Part shown: positions 1 through 8,242 of the stretch, piece by piece | Numbering within the stretch: position 1 is the stretch's first letter | Layout of the letters: each line of letters starts with the position of its first letter | Assembly: GCA_947311125.1 (NCBI GenBank) | Contig: CAMZKI010000303.1 | Location: forward strand, 1 to 17,746 | Direction: 5' to 3' | DNA: 17,746 bases | Origin: an uncultured Chlorobiota bacterium | GTDB lineage: Bacteria > Bacteroidota > Bacteroidia > Bacteroidales > JAADGE01 | Notes under the pieces: generated by a model | Database searches by the model: none | What the model saw: the letters and a program-made list of their open reading frames with translations, nothing else | What the model was told of the DNA's origin: nothing | Program-made: the position numbers and the translations under genes

Positions 1-1
1 C

Positions 2-1048
2 TCAGCAGAATTTAACCCTGAAGATTTCTATGCCGATGATGAAGTTCTGATAACCATATCAAATCTCGGATACATAAAACGAACAGACCTGTCTGAGTTT
101 AAGACACAAAACAGAGGAGGTAAAGGATCAAAAGGAAGCACCGCCAGAGATGAAGATTTTTTGAGACATATGTATGTTGCTACAATGCACAATTGGTTGC
201 TTTTCTTTACGGAAAAAGGTAAATGTTTCTGGATGAAAGTTTATGATATTCCGGAAGGCAGTAAAACCTCAAAGGGTAGGGCTATCCAAAATATAATCAA
301 TATAGAACCTGAAGATAAAGTAACTGCCTATATGAAAGTTACAACTCTTGATGATAAAGAATATTTGAACCAAAACAATATAATATTTGCAACAAAAAAA
401 GGAACAATTAAGAAAACATCTTTAGAAGCATTTTCCCGTCCGCGACAAAACGGAATTAATGCTATTACAATTAATGAGGGAGACAGGCTTATTTCTGCAA
501 AATTAACAAACGGGACAAACGACATTATGCTTGCCGCAAGAAACGGAAAAGCCGTCAGATTTAAAGAAACGGATGTAAGAAATATGGGTAGAAATGCTGC
601 AGGAGTAAGAGGAATCCGTTTAAGCGAAGGTGATGAAGTTATAGGAATGATTTGTCTCGAAAACAATAATGAAGAACACATTCTCGTTGTATCCGAAAAC
701 GGTTACGGAAAAAGATCTTTGCTTGAAGATTACAGAATAACAAAAAGAGGTGCAAAAGGCGTTAAAACAATTAATATAACAGAAAAAACCGGTAAGCTTA
801 TTGCAATAAAAAATGTAAAAGACGGTGACGATCTGATGATAATAAACAAATCAGGACTTACAATAAGACTAAGTGTTGATACAGTAAGACTTTCGGGAAG
901 AGCAACGCAAGGAGTAAGGCTGATAAAGATTAAAGAAGGAGACAGTATAGCATCTGTAGCAAAAGTAAACAAAAGTGAAAGCATTGAGGAAAGCGATATT
1001 GAAACCGCTGAAAACAGTAAAGACAACAATGAGGTAACAAAAAATTAA
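2..1048 (+). CDS. gyrA: DNA gyrase subunit A, C-terminal part (5' end outside the window)
   Basis: Only the C-terminal 348 residues are visible. The frame is open from base 2, so the ATG near 167 is internal and not a start. GyrA forms the breakage-reunion half of the A2B2 gyrase, and its C-terminal beta-pinwheel wraps DNA so that negative supercoils can be introduced with ATP. A GyrA-box variant QNRGGKG is encoded at 107-127 (the consensus is QRRGGKG). Repeated pinwheel-blade signatures follow, such as ATKKGTIKKT, AARNGKAVRF, VSENGYGKRS and INKSGLTIRL. The protein ends in an acidic, low-complexity tail (about 25 residues rich in E, S, D and N), as is common in this phylum. The N-terminal catalytic tyrosine domain is outside the window. 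ParC is the main alternative, but the GyrA box and the full set of blades favour GyrA. A TPR gene follows after 28 bases and probably shares the transcript. Confidence 0.95.
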   Translation, partial: SAEFNPEDFYADDEVLITISNLGYIKRTDLSEFKTQNRGGKGSKGSTARDEDFLRHMYVATMHNWLLFFTEKGKCFWMKVYDIPEGSKTSKGRAIQNIINIEPEDKVTAYMKVTTLDDKEYLNQNNIIFATKKGTIKKTSLEAFSRPRQNGINAITINEGDRLISAKLTNGTNDIMLAARNGKAVRFKETDVRNMGRNAAGVRGIRLSEGDEVIGMICLENNNEEHILVVSENGYGKRSLLEDYRITKRGAKGVKTINITEKTGKLIAIKNVKDGDDLMIINKSGLTIRLSVDTVRLSGRATQGVRLIKIKEGDSIASVAKVNKSESIEESDIETAENSKDNNEVTKN

Positions 1049-1076
1049 GATTAAACAATTCAATAAATTATACAAA

Positions 1077-2582
1077 ATGAGAAAACTATCATCAATTTTT
1101 ATTTTATTATTTTTTACAGGTGTGATATTTGCACAAGAAGCGGGTCCTACGTGGGAGGGCTTAAAAAAGCAAAAAGCAAAAAGCGATGCAGATATTGAAA
1201 ATCCTAAAAAAGCAGCAAATCCGAAAACCTGGCTGAAACGTGCAAAAATATATCTTGACGCATATACATTTGTTACCGGAGGTTTATATAAAGGAATGCC
1301 GGCTAAAGGCAACGGCTTCCAAAATGCTGAATTATTAGTCGGGAAACCCGGTAAAATTATGAAACAAGGAGATGAAGAAATTTGGGTTTACAACAGAAAA
1401 AAACTTTACTTCAAGAACGGAGTTCTGGACAGATGGGAGCAAACGGAGTTTATAGATAAAGATGCCCTGAAAAAATCAGCCGAAGCAATTCTTAAAGCTA
1501 TTGAAATTGATAAGAAAGGAACCATTAAAGATAAGGCTGCAACAAAAAATCTTAATGAGCTTGTAAAAAATAATGTTGTCAATGAAGCCATAACACGCTA
1601 TACACAAAAAGATTTTGATAATGCTTATGCCTTGATGGATTACGGATACAAGCTATCTCAACTTCCTAAAAATGAATCTGATACCATATTTAAAACATCT
1701 CAATTACAATATTTTGAAGGCTTAATTGCATATAATGCAAAAAAATATGACTTGGCAAAAAAACATTTTGAACAAAGCATTAAAGACGGTTATCAGCCCG
1801 GTATATCATATCATTATCTTGCAGATTCATATGCAGCAAGCGGTGACAGTGCTTCCTTTATAGAAAAAGTAAAAGAGGGTTTTAATAAATATCCTGATGA
1901 AGAGCAACTTATAATCGATCTTATCAATTACTATATGATTAGAGGCGAAGCTGATAAGGCAGTAGAATACATAGATTTAGCAATTAATAAGAACCCCGAA
2001 AATCCTTCGTATTATTCTGCTAAGGCTACAATTTATGACAACAGGTCTGATAAAAACTTCGAATTGTATGAAAAATACATGGAAGAAGCTTATGAGCATA
2101 AAAAAGAAGCATTTAGGAACAGAAATAATCCTTCATTGAAGTCTGCATCTCAGAAGAAGAGGGATGAAGCTTTGAGTAAGGCTCTTGAACAAATGAAATT
2201 ATATGAAAACAACTTGTCTGAAGCAGAAAGTTTATACCAAAAATCTCTTGAAATTGACCCCGAATTTTTTAATGCAGCATACAACATAGGCAGAGTTTAT
2301 CTGAAAAAAAACGCAATTAAAGCCAAACATGCAGATTACTTATTAAAAATTTATATAAACAAAGATTTTGCACGAGCTGCCAAATATGAAAAAGCCGCAA
2401 AAGAAGATTTGAAAACAGCGGCACAAAAATTTGAGGAAGCTCTTAAAATTAGACCTGACGACAGAGATTTGCTAAATGTGTTGAAGAGATTGTATTTCAA
2501 GATGCGTGATAAGGAAAACGAACAACGAATTATTGAAAAAATAGAAAAACTCGGAACTGAAGAGCAAACTCCGGGTATGTAA
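1077..2582 (+). CDS. secreted tetratricopeptide-repeat (TPR) protein
   Basis: This is a 501-residue protein with a clear Sec signal peptide: a basic start (MRK), a hydrophobic core at residues 5-17, and a likely cut after A19 (IFA|Q). It is therefore expected in the periplasm or attached to the outer membrane. Residues 40-120 form a nonrepeat N-terminal region with several aromatic residues. TPR-like helical pairs are seen at about 210-240, 243-276 and 277-309, and again at about 380-409 and 440-475. Between them lies a long charged helical stretch (about 325-375, KKEAF...KKRDEALSKAL) that may be coiled coil. TPRs are protein-binding scaffolds, and no catalytic motif is visible. The gene begins 28 bases after gyrA with no terminator between them, so cotranscription is likely. 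The ATG at 1077 is chosen because the signal peptide begins there. The actual partner and function are unknown. Confidence 0.85.
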   Translation: MRKLSSIFILLFFTGVIFAQEAGPTWEGLKKQKAKSDADIENPKKAANPKTWLKRAKIYLDAYTFVTGGLYKGMPAKGNGFQNAELLVGKPGKIMKQGDEEIWVYNRKKLYFKNGVLDRWEQTEFIDKDALKKSAEAILKAIEIDKKGTIKDKAATKNLNELVKNNVVNEAITRYTQKDFDNAYALMDYGYKLSQLPKNESDTIFKTSQLQYFEGLIAYNAKKYDLAKKHFEQSIKDGYQPGISYHYLADSYAASGDSASFIEKVKEGFNKYPDEEQLIIDLINYYMIRGEADKAVEYIDLAINKNPENPSYYSAKATIYDNRSDKNFELYEKYMEEAYEHKKEAFRNRNNPSLKSASQKKRDEALSKALEQMKLYENNLSEAESLYQKSLEIDPEFFNAAYNIGRVYLKKNAIKAKHADYLLKIYINKDFARAAKYEKAAKEDLKTAAQKFEEALKIRPDDRDLLNVLKRLYFKMRDKENEQRIIEKIEKLGTEEQTPGM

Positions 2583-2595
2583 AAATAAAAGTAAG

Positions 2596-2640
2596 ATGTT
2601 TTAAAAGAGGGACAAAGGACATGTCTCTCTTTTAAAACAT
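2596..2640. terminator. long hairpin between the convergent TPR gene and uvrB
   Basis: A 19-base arm (2596-2614) pairs with 2622-2640 with a single G-T wobble and a 7-base loop. It lies between the stops of two convergent genes. On the minus strand the hairpin is followed by a T-rich stretch (complement of 2582-2595), so it best fits a terminator for uvrB. On the plus strand no uninterrupted T-run follows the stem, although the stem itself carries a TTTT. Bidirectional termination is an inference. Confidence 0.75.
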
Positions 2641-2689
2641 ATCCTATTTAACATAATATTAATTATAAGACACGAATTAGGGATAAAAA

Positions 2690-4696
2690 TTATTTATCAT
2701 CAAGTAAACTCTTCAAATATTCAATTTCGTCTCTAAAACGTGCGGCTTCCGTAAAATCAAGATTCTCGGCAGCTTTATACATCTTTTTCTCCGCATTTTT
2801 TATCGCTTTTTCAAGTGCTTCTTTGTTCATATATTTTACGACAGGATCGGCGGCAACAGATGCCTTTTCCGAACTTGCATATTCTTTTTCAAAACTTTGC
2901 TTATCCGATAAATGAATTTTCCCGAGTGCCTTTACAATTTGTGTCGGTGTTATATTATGTTCTTCATTGTATTTTAACTGTTTTTCTCGTCTGCGGTTGG
3001 TTTCGTCAATTGTTTTTTGCATCGATTTTGTAATCTTATCGGCATACATTATCACTTTTCCGTTCAAATTACGTGCTGCACGTCCGGCTGTTTGTGTAAG
3101 CGAACGCTCCGAACGCAAAAATCCTTCTTTATCGGCATCTAAAATTGCAACAAGCGAAACTTCCGGTAAATCAAGTCCTTCTCGAAGCAGATTAACACCG
3201 ATTAAAACATCAAACAAGCCGCGCCGCAAGTCTTCCATAATCTGAACCCGTTCAACAGTATCAACATCCGAATGAATATATCTGCTTCTGATATGAATTT
3301 TATCAAAATATTCCGATAATTCTTCCGCCATACGCTTTGTCAAAGTCGTTACCAAAACACGTTCATCTTTTTCGGCACGTTCATTTATTTCGGCAACCAA
3401 ATCATCAATTTGATTTAAACTCGGACGAACGTCAATCGGAGGGTCAGTCAATCCGGTAGGTCTTATAACTTGCTCAACTGCAATGCCTTCTGTTTTTGTG
3501 TATTCATAATCCGACGGTGTGGCACTTAAATAAATTGTTTGTTTTTCAAATGCTTCAAATTCTTCGAAAGTAAGCGGTCTGTTATCCAATGCGGCAGGTA
3601 AGCGGAAACCGTATTCAACCAAATTCTTTTTTCTTGACCTGTCTCCGCCGAACATAGCATGAATTTGAGGTAATGTTACATGGCTTTCATCAATAACGAC
3701 AATAAAATCATCCGGAAAATAATCTAACAAACAAAACGGACGACTGCCCGGTTTTCTGCCGTCAAAATATCTGGAATAATTCTCTATACCCGAGCAATAA
3801 CCTAATTCTTTCATCATCTCCACATCATAGGTAACACGGTCTTCAATACGTTTTGCTTCAAGATGTTTCCCGACTTCTTTAAAATATTCAATTTGCTTTC
3901 CCATATCAAGAACAATTTGATTAATTCCCTGATTTAAACGTTCTTTGGTTGTCATAAAAATACTTGCCGGATAAATACGGATATATTCGAGAGTTTCGAT
4001 TGTATGTCCGTTAATCGGGTCAAAAGTAAGGATTTCATCAACTTCATCGCCCCAAAAAGAAATACGAACCGCAATATCGCTGTAGGCAGGAAAAATATCA
4101 ACCGTATCGCCCGAAACTCTGAAATTACCTCTGCTGAATTCAATATCATTTCGCGAATAAAGACTTGAGACAAGGTCTCTTAAGAACTTATTTCTCGGTA
4201 AGTTATGTCCTTTTTTAACGTCAATAAGGTTGGAATAAAAGTCTTCCGGATTTCCGATACCGTAAAGGCAGGAAACCGAAGAAACCACAATTACGTCTCT
4301 CCTGCCCGTCAGTAAGGATGTTGTTGTGCTCAACCGTAATTTTTCAATTTCTTCATTAATACTTAAATCTTTTTCTATATAGGTATTTGAAGAAGGAATA
4401 TACGCTTCGGGCTGATAATAATCGTAATACGAAACGAAATATTCTACCGCATTTTCAGGAAAAAATGCTTTAAATTCGCCGTAAAGTTGTGCCGCAAGCG
4501 TTTTATTATGGCTCAATACTAAAACCGGTCGATTAACTTGTTCGATAACATTAGCAATCGTAAAAGTTTTACCGCTTCCCGTTACACCGCGTAAAATTTG
4601 GAACCTCTCTCCCGCCCCTATGCCTTTTACAAGCTCGGCAATTGCTTGCGGCTGGTCACCCGTAGGTTTGTAATCGGAAACAAGTTTAAATTTCAT
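2690..4696 (-). CDS. uvrB: excinuclease ABC subunit B (UvrB)
   Basis: UvrB is the helicase-like damage-verification subunit of nucleotide excision repair: UvrA loads it onto DNA, and it then recruits UvrC. The 668-residue length is normal for the family. Visible motifs are the N-terminal KPTGDQPQAI block, Walker A GVTGSGKT (residues 37-44), the tyrosine-rich beta-hairpin that grips the damaged strand (about 85-115, with SYYDYYQPEAY), the DEAD-like box DESH (336-339), and the helicase motif VI QTAGRAAR (535-542). A C-terminal UVR domain (about 627-662, ENLDFTEAARFRDEIEYL) contacts UvrC. The ATG lies 2 nt after the TGA of the upstream lipoprotein gene, which suggests translational coupling. All key residues are intact. 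Confidence 0.98.
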   Translation of the reverse strand: MKFKLVSDYKPTGDQPQAIAELVKGIGAGERFQILRGVTGSGKTFTIANVIEQVNRPVLVLSHNKTLAAQLYGEFKAFFPENAVEYFVSYYDYYQPEAYIPSSNTYIEKDLSINEEIEKLRLSTTTSLLTGRRDVIVVSSVSCLYGIGNPEDFYSNLIDVKKGHNLPRNKFLRDLVSSLYSRNDIEFSRGNFRVSGDTVDIFPAYSDIAVRISFWGDEVDEILTFDPINGHTIETLEYIRIYPASIFMTTKERLNQGINQIVLDMGKQIEYFKEVGKHLEAKRIEDRVTYDVEMMKELGYCSGIENYSRYFDGRKPGSRPFCLLDYFPDDFIVVIDESHVTLPQIHAMFGGDRSRKKNLVEYGFRLPAALDNRPLTFEEFEAFEKQTIYLSATPSDYEYTKTEGIAVEQVIRPTGLTDPPIDVRPSLNQIDDLVAEINERAEKDERVLVTTLTKRMAEELSEYFDKIHIRSRYIHSDVDTVERVQIMEDLRRGLFDVLIGVNLLREGLDLPEVSLVAILDADKEGFLRSERSLTQTAGRAARNLNGKVIMYADKITKSMQKTIDETNRRREKQLKYNEEHNITPTQIVKALGKIHLSDKQSFEKEYASSEKASVAADPVVKYMNKEALEKAIKNAEKKMYKAAENLDFTEAARFRDEIEYLKSLLDDK

Positions 4697-4698
4697 TT

Positions 4699-5787
4699 TC
4701 AGTTATCAATTCTTTTTAAAATGAAATAAACCGGCAAATGATCGCTGTATCCGCCGTAATAATTTCTGCCTCCGTAAGTTTTATTCGGCACTCTGAAATT
4801 TGCTTTGGCATTGTAATACAATATCTTATCCGGTTTAAAAATTTGCCCTTCTTCTGCATAATATTTTTGTCCGGTTCGCAAATTTTGTGATACGATAAGG
4901 TTGTCAAGCATAAACCAACGATAATTGCGAGAATTTGTCCCCTCTCCTTTTAATGATTTGTTATACAGAAGGTTATAAAACTCATCGAAAGCCGGATTTT
5001 TGTCATTATTTGTTGCTCTTAAAATTTTATTTAAACTTTTACTTTTCGGAACATCATTAAAATCGCCCGTTATAACAATATTTGCATTCTTATTTTTCGA
5101 AAAAATTTTATCACAAGCATTTCTTAATATTTTTGCGGTTGCAATTCTTTTATATTCTGTATCTTCCAAACCGTCTCTGCGTGATTTCCAATGATTTACA
5201 AAAAAATGAAAAACCTCGCCGTCGGCAAAACTTCCTGTAACGTGTAAAATATTTCTTAATTTAGAATCGGGTGAAGACGGAATAATTACGGGAATTTCCT
5301 CAAAATCGGTAACATAAAACAAATCCGGACGATACATTAAAGCAACGTCAATTCCTCGCGTATCCGGTCCTTCTTCATGAACAATTTTGTATTTTCCGTT
5401 TTTCAATAACTTACTGCTTGCCAAATCACGCACAACCGATTTATGCTCAACTTCGCACAAACCGACAACGGCAGGCAGCTCATCATCGGAAATATTGCTT
5501 ATAACCCACGATAAATGATTAATCTTCTTTTCGTAACGTTCTTTTGTCCAATGCTTATAACCTTCAGGAGTAAACTCCTCGTCTTTCGTTCCCGCATCAT
5601 CAATTGTATCAAACAGATTTTCAACATTATAAGATACAATTAAATAATTATTTTGTTTTTTTAATTTTGTTTTCACCATATTTTTAAAATCGGATTTATC
5701 ATTAGCTTCTTTTTCGCCGTTAAATACTTTGCATGACGAAAAAATTGTCAGACACAAAAATACTGTCGTAATTATTCTTTTTCCCAC
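4699..5787 (-). CDS. secreted endonuclease/exonuclease/phosphatase-family lipoprotein
   Basis: This is a 362-residue protein of the DNase I-like/EEP fold. It begins with a signal peptide ending in a lipobox (IFSSC, Cys19), so it should be a lipoprotein in the envelope. Fold motifs in order are SYNVENLF (Asn54), GLCEVEH (Glu112), RGIDVALMYR (Asp147), FFVNHWKSR (His199), GDFNDVP (Asp242, Asn244) and the terminal SDHLP (Asp349, His350). All metal-binding and catalytic positions expected for the family are present. EEP proteins hydrolyse phosphodiester bonds in nucleic acids, or phosphates of lipids and nucleotides, and the substrate cannot be told here. The start is a GTG: an in-frame TGA lies two codons upstream, no in-frame ATG precedes the signal peptide, and a nearby ATG at 5794-5792 is in another frame. 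It is the first gene of a two-gene operon with uvrB. Confidence 0.88.
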   Translation of the reverse strand: MGKRIITTVFLCLTIFSSCKVFNGEKEANDKSDFKNMVKTKLKKQNNYLIVSYNVENLFDTIDDAGTKDEEFTPEGYKHWTKERYEKKINHLSWVISNISDDELPAVVGLCEVEHKSVVRDLASSKLLKNGKYKIVHEEGPDTRGIDVALMYRPDLFYVTDFEEIPVIIPSSPDSKLRNILHVTGSFADGEVFHFFVNHWKSRRDGLEDTEYKRIATAKILRNACDKIFSKNKNANIVITGDFNDVPKSKSLNKILRATNNDKNPAFDEFYNLLYNKSLKGEGTNSRNYRWFMLDNLIVSQNLRTGQKYYAEEGQIFKPDKILYYNAKANFRVPNKTYGGRNYYGGYSDHLPVYFILKRIDN

Positions 5788-5829
5788 TTGTCATAAAATT
5801 AAAATTCATAAAAATTCCGAAAAAAAAAT

Positions 5830-5838
5830 TACTTTTGC
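5830..5838 (+). promoter_or_regulatory. putative -7 promoter element (TAnnTTTG) for the protease gene
   Basis: The string TACTTTTGC matches the Bacteroidota -7 consensus TAnnTTTG plus the frequently seen trailing C. It lies 30 bases before the ATG of the downstream protease gene. No clear -33 TTG/TTTG is seen at the usual 19-21 base spacing, so the call rests on one half-site and its position. Confidence 0.45.
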
Positions 5839-5867
5839 TTTTTCTAATTTCTCAAAAATAATTTAAA

Positions 5868-7256
5868 ATGAAATCTTTCGGATTGTTTCTGTCTTTATTT
5901 TTTATATCGCTTAATCTGTCTTTTTCTCAATTAAAAGTGGCTCCCGATACTTATGTAATTCACTTCAAAGATAAAGCAAATTCTCCGTATTCTGTTGATA
6001 AGCCGCTTAGCTTTCTTTCTGAAAGAGCTGTTTTACGAAGACAAAAATACAACATTCCGATTACTGAACAAGATATTCCGGTAAATAAGGCATATATTGA
6101 CAGTATAAAAAAATTAGGATTAGATGTTTATGCTGTTTCAAAATGGTTTAATACGGCAATTATTTACAGTGAAGATTCTTCTCTGATTGAAAAAGTTTTT
6201 AATTTAGATTTTGTTGATACGCTTAAAATTGCAGAAAAAGAAAAGCCTCACTATATTCCTTCCGAGCCTGAAAACATTAACATAAGCGGAAAACCGGATA
6301 CTTTTTTTATTTATGACTACGGTTTCGGTAAAAATCAGGTAAGAATGTTAAACCTGCATAATCTTCACAATAAAGGATATGCAGGACAAGGAATGATAAT
6401 TGCTGTTTTGGATGCCGGATTTAAAAATGTTGATCGCTTACAAGGTTTTGACAGTATAAGAACAAATAATCAGATTCTCGGAATTAAAGATTTTGTTCAG
6501 CGCGACAGTGATGTTTACAGAGATGCAACTCACGGTATGCAGGTTTTATCAACAATTGCCGCAAATTATCCGGGAAAATTAGTCGGAACTGCTCCAAAAG
6601 CTCAATACTGGCTGCTCAGAACCGAAGATGAGCGTTCGGAAAATATGGTGGAAGAGTATTATTGGGTTTCGGGTGCTGAATTTGCCGACAGTGTAGGTGC
6701 AGACATAATACATTCTTCCCTCGGGTATAATAATTTTGATGATACTCTCGTAAGTTTCACATACAATGATATGAACGGAAATATTGCTCCCGCAACAATT
6801 GCTTCTGACATTGCTTCATCTAAAGGTATTTTATGTGTAACAAGTGCAGGTAATGAAGGAGATGAGCCGTGGAAATACATCACATCGCCGGCAGATGCCG
6901 ATTCCTGCTTAACGGTAGGTGCTGTTTCGGGCGAAGGAATAATTGCAAATTTCAGCTCCTCAGGACCGACGGCAGACGGCAGAGTAAAGCCCGAGGTTGT
7001 GGCACAGGGTGCTTTTGTTTGGGTATTACTGCCGAAAAGAGGTGTTACTTTTTCATTCGGAACATCATTTTCCGCTCCCGTAATTGCCGGTGCCGTTGCT
7101 TGTTTGTGGCAAGCACATCCTGAATGCAGTAATATGGAAATTATTGATGCGGTTATTAAATCTGCAGACAAGTATAAAAATCCTGATGATAAATACGGTT
7201 ACGGCTTACCTGATTTTGATAAAGCTGACAAATATTTGAGGATGAAAGGGAAATAA
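5868..7256 (+). CDS. secreted subtilisin-family serine protease (S8)
   Basis: This is a 462-residue protein with a Sec signal peptide (cut near S20|Q21), a pro-region of about 110-140 residues, and an S8 catalytic domain. The triad is visible: Asp182 in VLDAGF, His222 in THGMQV, and Ser400 in GTSFSAP. The oxyanion Asn329 is in TSAGNEG. The Ser motif has Phe-Ser where the family usually has Met-Ala, and the His motif reads HGMQV instead of HGTHV; both are tolerated variants. The protein ends about 60 residues after the catalytic Ser, with no visible type IX secretion sorting domain, so it probably stays in the periplasm or is exported another way. The gene is divergent from the lipoprotein-uvrB operon and converges on the patatin gene. 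The substrate is unknown. Confidence 0.93.
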   Translation: MKSFGLFLSLFFISLNLSFSQLKVAPDTYVIHFKDKANSPYSVDKPLSFLSERAVLRRQKYNIPITEQDIPVNKAYIDSIKKLGLDVYAVSKWFNTAIIYSEDSSLIEKVFNLDFVDTLKIAEKEKPHYIPSEPENINISGKPDTFFIYDYGFGKNQVRMLNLHNLHNKGYAGQGMIIAVLDAGFKNVDRLQGFDSIRTNNQILGIKDFVQRDSDVYRDATHGMQVLSTIAANYPGKLVGTAPKAQYWLLRTEDERSENMVEEYYWVSGAEFADSVGADIIHSSLGYNNFDDTLVSFTYNDMNGNIAPATIASDIASSKGILCVTSAGNEGDEPWKYITSPADADSCLTVGAVSGEGIIANFSSSGPTADGRVKPEVVAQGAFVWVLLPKRGVTFSFGTSFSAPVIAGAVACLWQAHPECSNMEIIDAVIKSADKYKNPDDKYGYGLPDFDKADKYLRMKGK

Positions 7257-7257
7257 T

Positions 7258-7277
7258 TTGAATATACTAATATTCAA
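7258..7277. terminator. AT-rich hairpin between the convergent protease and patatin genes
   Basis: A perfect 8-bp stem (TTGAATAT / ATATTCAA) with loop ACTA starts 1 base after the protease stop. The loop contains part of the TAG stop of the leftward patatin gene. T-rich sequence follows on the plus side. The short, AT-only stem makes it a weak bidirectional terminator candidate. Confidence 0.5.
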
Positions 7278-8154
7278 TATATTTATTTAAACTTTCTTTT
7301 GCTGCCTTTCTGCCAATTTCAATTAATTCCTCAGCTTTATAAAAGTCAAAAGTACTGCCTGATCGTCTTGATATTTGAATAAGGATATCAGGTTTGTACA
7401 GTTGAACGGACATTTCCGATAATTTAAATATCATAGCGCGCGTAGCATAATCAATGAGTTTAAGATATCCTAATTTTCGCTTGTCTTTTTTATGAGAATC
7501 TATAATTTTAAGTTTAGCGGAAATATTCAACTGATTATTAAGTTTTTTTAGCTTATTTGAAGATTTTTGTTTTTTTGTATCTTCTTTCTCTTCAGTAAAA
7601 GGAATGTCTGCATAAACATCAACCGCCACAAGTATGTCTCCCGGAGTCCTTTTCACTCTGTTTAAGGGTAAAGGGTTTAACACACCGCCGTCAACAAGAA
7701 TTGTATTTTCATTTTTAACCGGAGTAAAAACCGTAGGTATAGCTGTTGATGCCCGCATTGCATCATAAACACTGCCGCTTTCAAATATAATTTCTTTTTC
7801 GTTAATAATGTCGGTAGCAATTGCCGCAAACGGAATATCCAAATTTTCTATATTTTTATCCGGAATAAACTCCTGCATTGTTTTAAAAACTTTTTCACCT
7901 TTTATTAAACCGCTTTTACTAAATGTAAAATCCATTAAATTAAGAACATCTGTCTTTTTCAGAGATAAAAGCCATTTTTTGTAATCTCCCAAACATCCCA
8001 TTGCATAAACTCCCGCCACAACAGCCCCCATAGAGCTTCCGGCAATCGATTTAATCTCAAAACCCTGCGATTCCAATTCTTCTATAACGCCTATATGAGC
8101 AATTCCTCTTGCCCCTCCGCTTGATAAAACTAAAGATACCGGTTTGTTTTTCAT
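7267..8154 (-). CDS. patatin-like phospholipase (RssA/YlbK-type)
   Basis: This is a 295-residue patatin-domain protein, a predicted acyl hydrolase that cleaves fatty-acyl ester bonds of phospholipids with a Ser-Asp dyad. The oxyanion loop SSGGARG is at residues 11-17, the nucleophile Ser41 is in GSSMG (39-43), and the catalytic Asp155 is in the DGG motif (155-157). There is no signal peptide or membrane segment, so it is expected to be cytoplasmic, possibly membrane-associated. Residues about 190-235 are a lysine-rich insertion (KEDTKKQKSSNKLKK) followed by a helical tail. The length fits the short bacterial RssA-like group and not the larger secreted patatins with an outer-membrane barrel. 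It is transcribed divergently from the PAP2 phosphatase gene, and both are plausible lipid-handling enzymes. Confidence 0.92.
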   Translation of the reverse strand: MKNKPVSLVLSSGGARGIAHIGVIEELESQGFEIKSIAGSSMGAVVAGVYAMGCLGDYKKWLLSLKKTDVLNLMDFTFSKSGLIKGEKVFKTMQEFIPDKNIENLDIPFAAIATDIINEKEIIFESGSVYDAMRASTAIPTVFTPVKNENTILVDGGVLNPLPLNRVKRTPGDILVAVDVYADIPFTEEKEDTKKQKSSNKLKKLNNQLNISAKLKIIDSHKKDKRKLGYLKLIDYATRAMIFKLSEMSVQLYKPDILIQISRRSGSTFDFYKAEELIEIGRKAAKESLNKYIEY

Positions 8155-8223
8155 ACAGCACTTAAATTTTGCATAAAAATATAAATAAAATTAGTTTTAA
8201 TATATGTTTTAAAGCCAAATAAT

Positions 8224-8231
8224 TATTTTTG
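8224..8231 (+). promoter_or_regulatory. putative -7 promoter element (TAnnTTTG) for the PAP2 gene
   Basis: TATTTTTG matches TAnnTTTG and lies 11 bases before the ATG of the PAP2 gene. If it is used, the transcript would have a very short leader or none. The expected -33 position shows only a weak ATG-type match near 8204. It sits in the 88-bp divergent region shared with the patatin gene. Confidence 0.4.
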
Positions 8232-8242
8232 TATGATAAATT

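Noticed and set aside
328..1312. Minus-strand open frames of about 100-150 codons opposite gyrA and the TPR gene
   Set aside because: Their translations are Ser/Leu/Phe-rich shadows of AT-rich genes on the plus strand, with no recognisable domain.
6659..7171. 170-codon minus-strand open frame inside the protease gene
   Set aside because: It lies entirely opposite the conserved S8 catalytic motifs and has a shadow-like composition.
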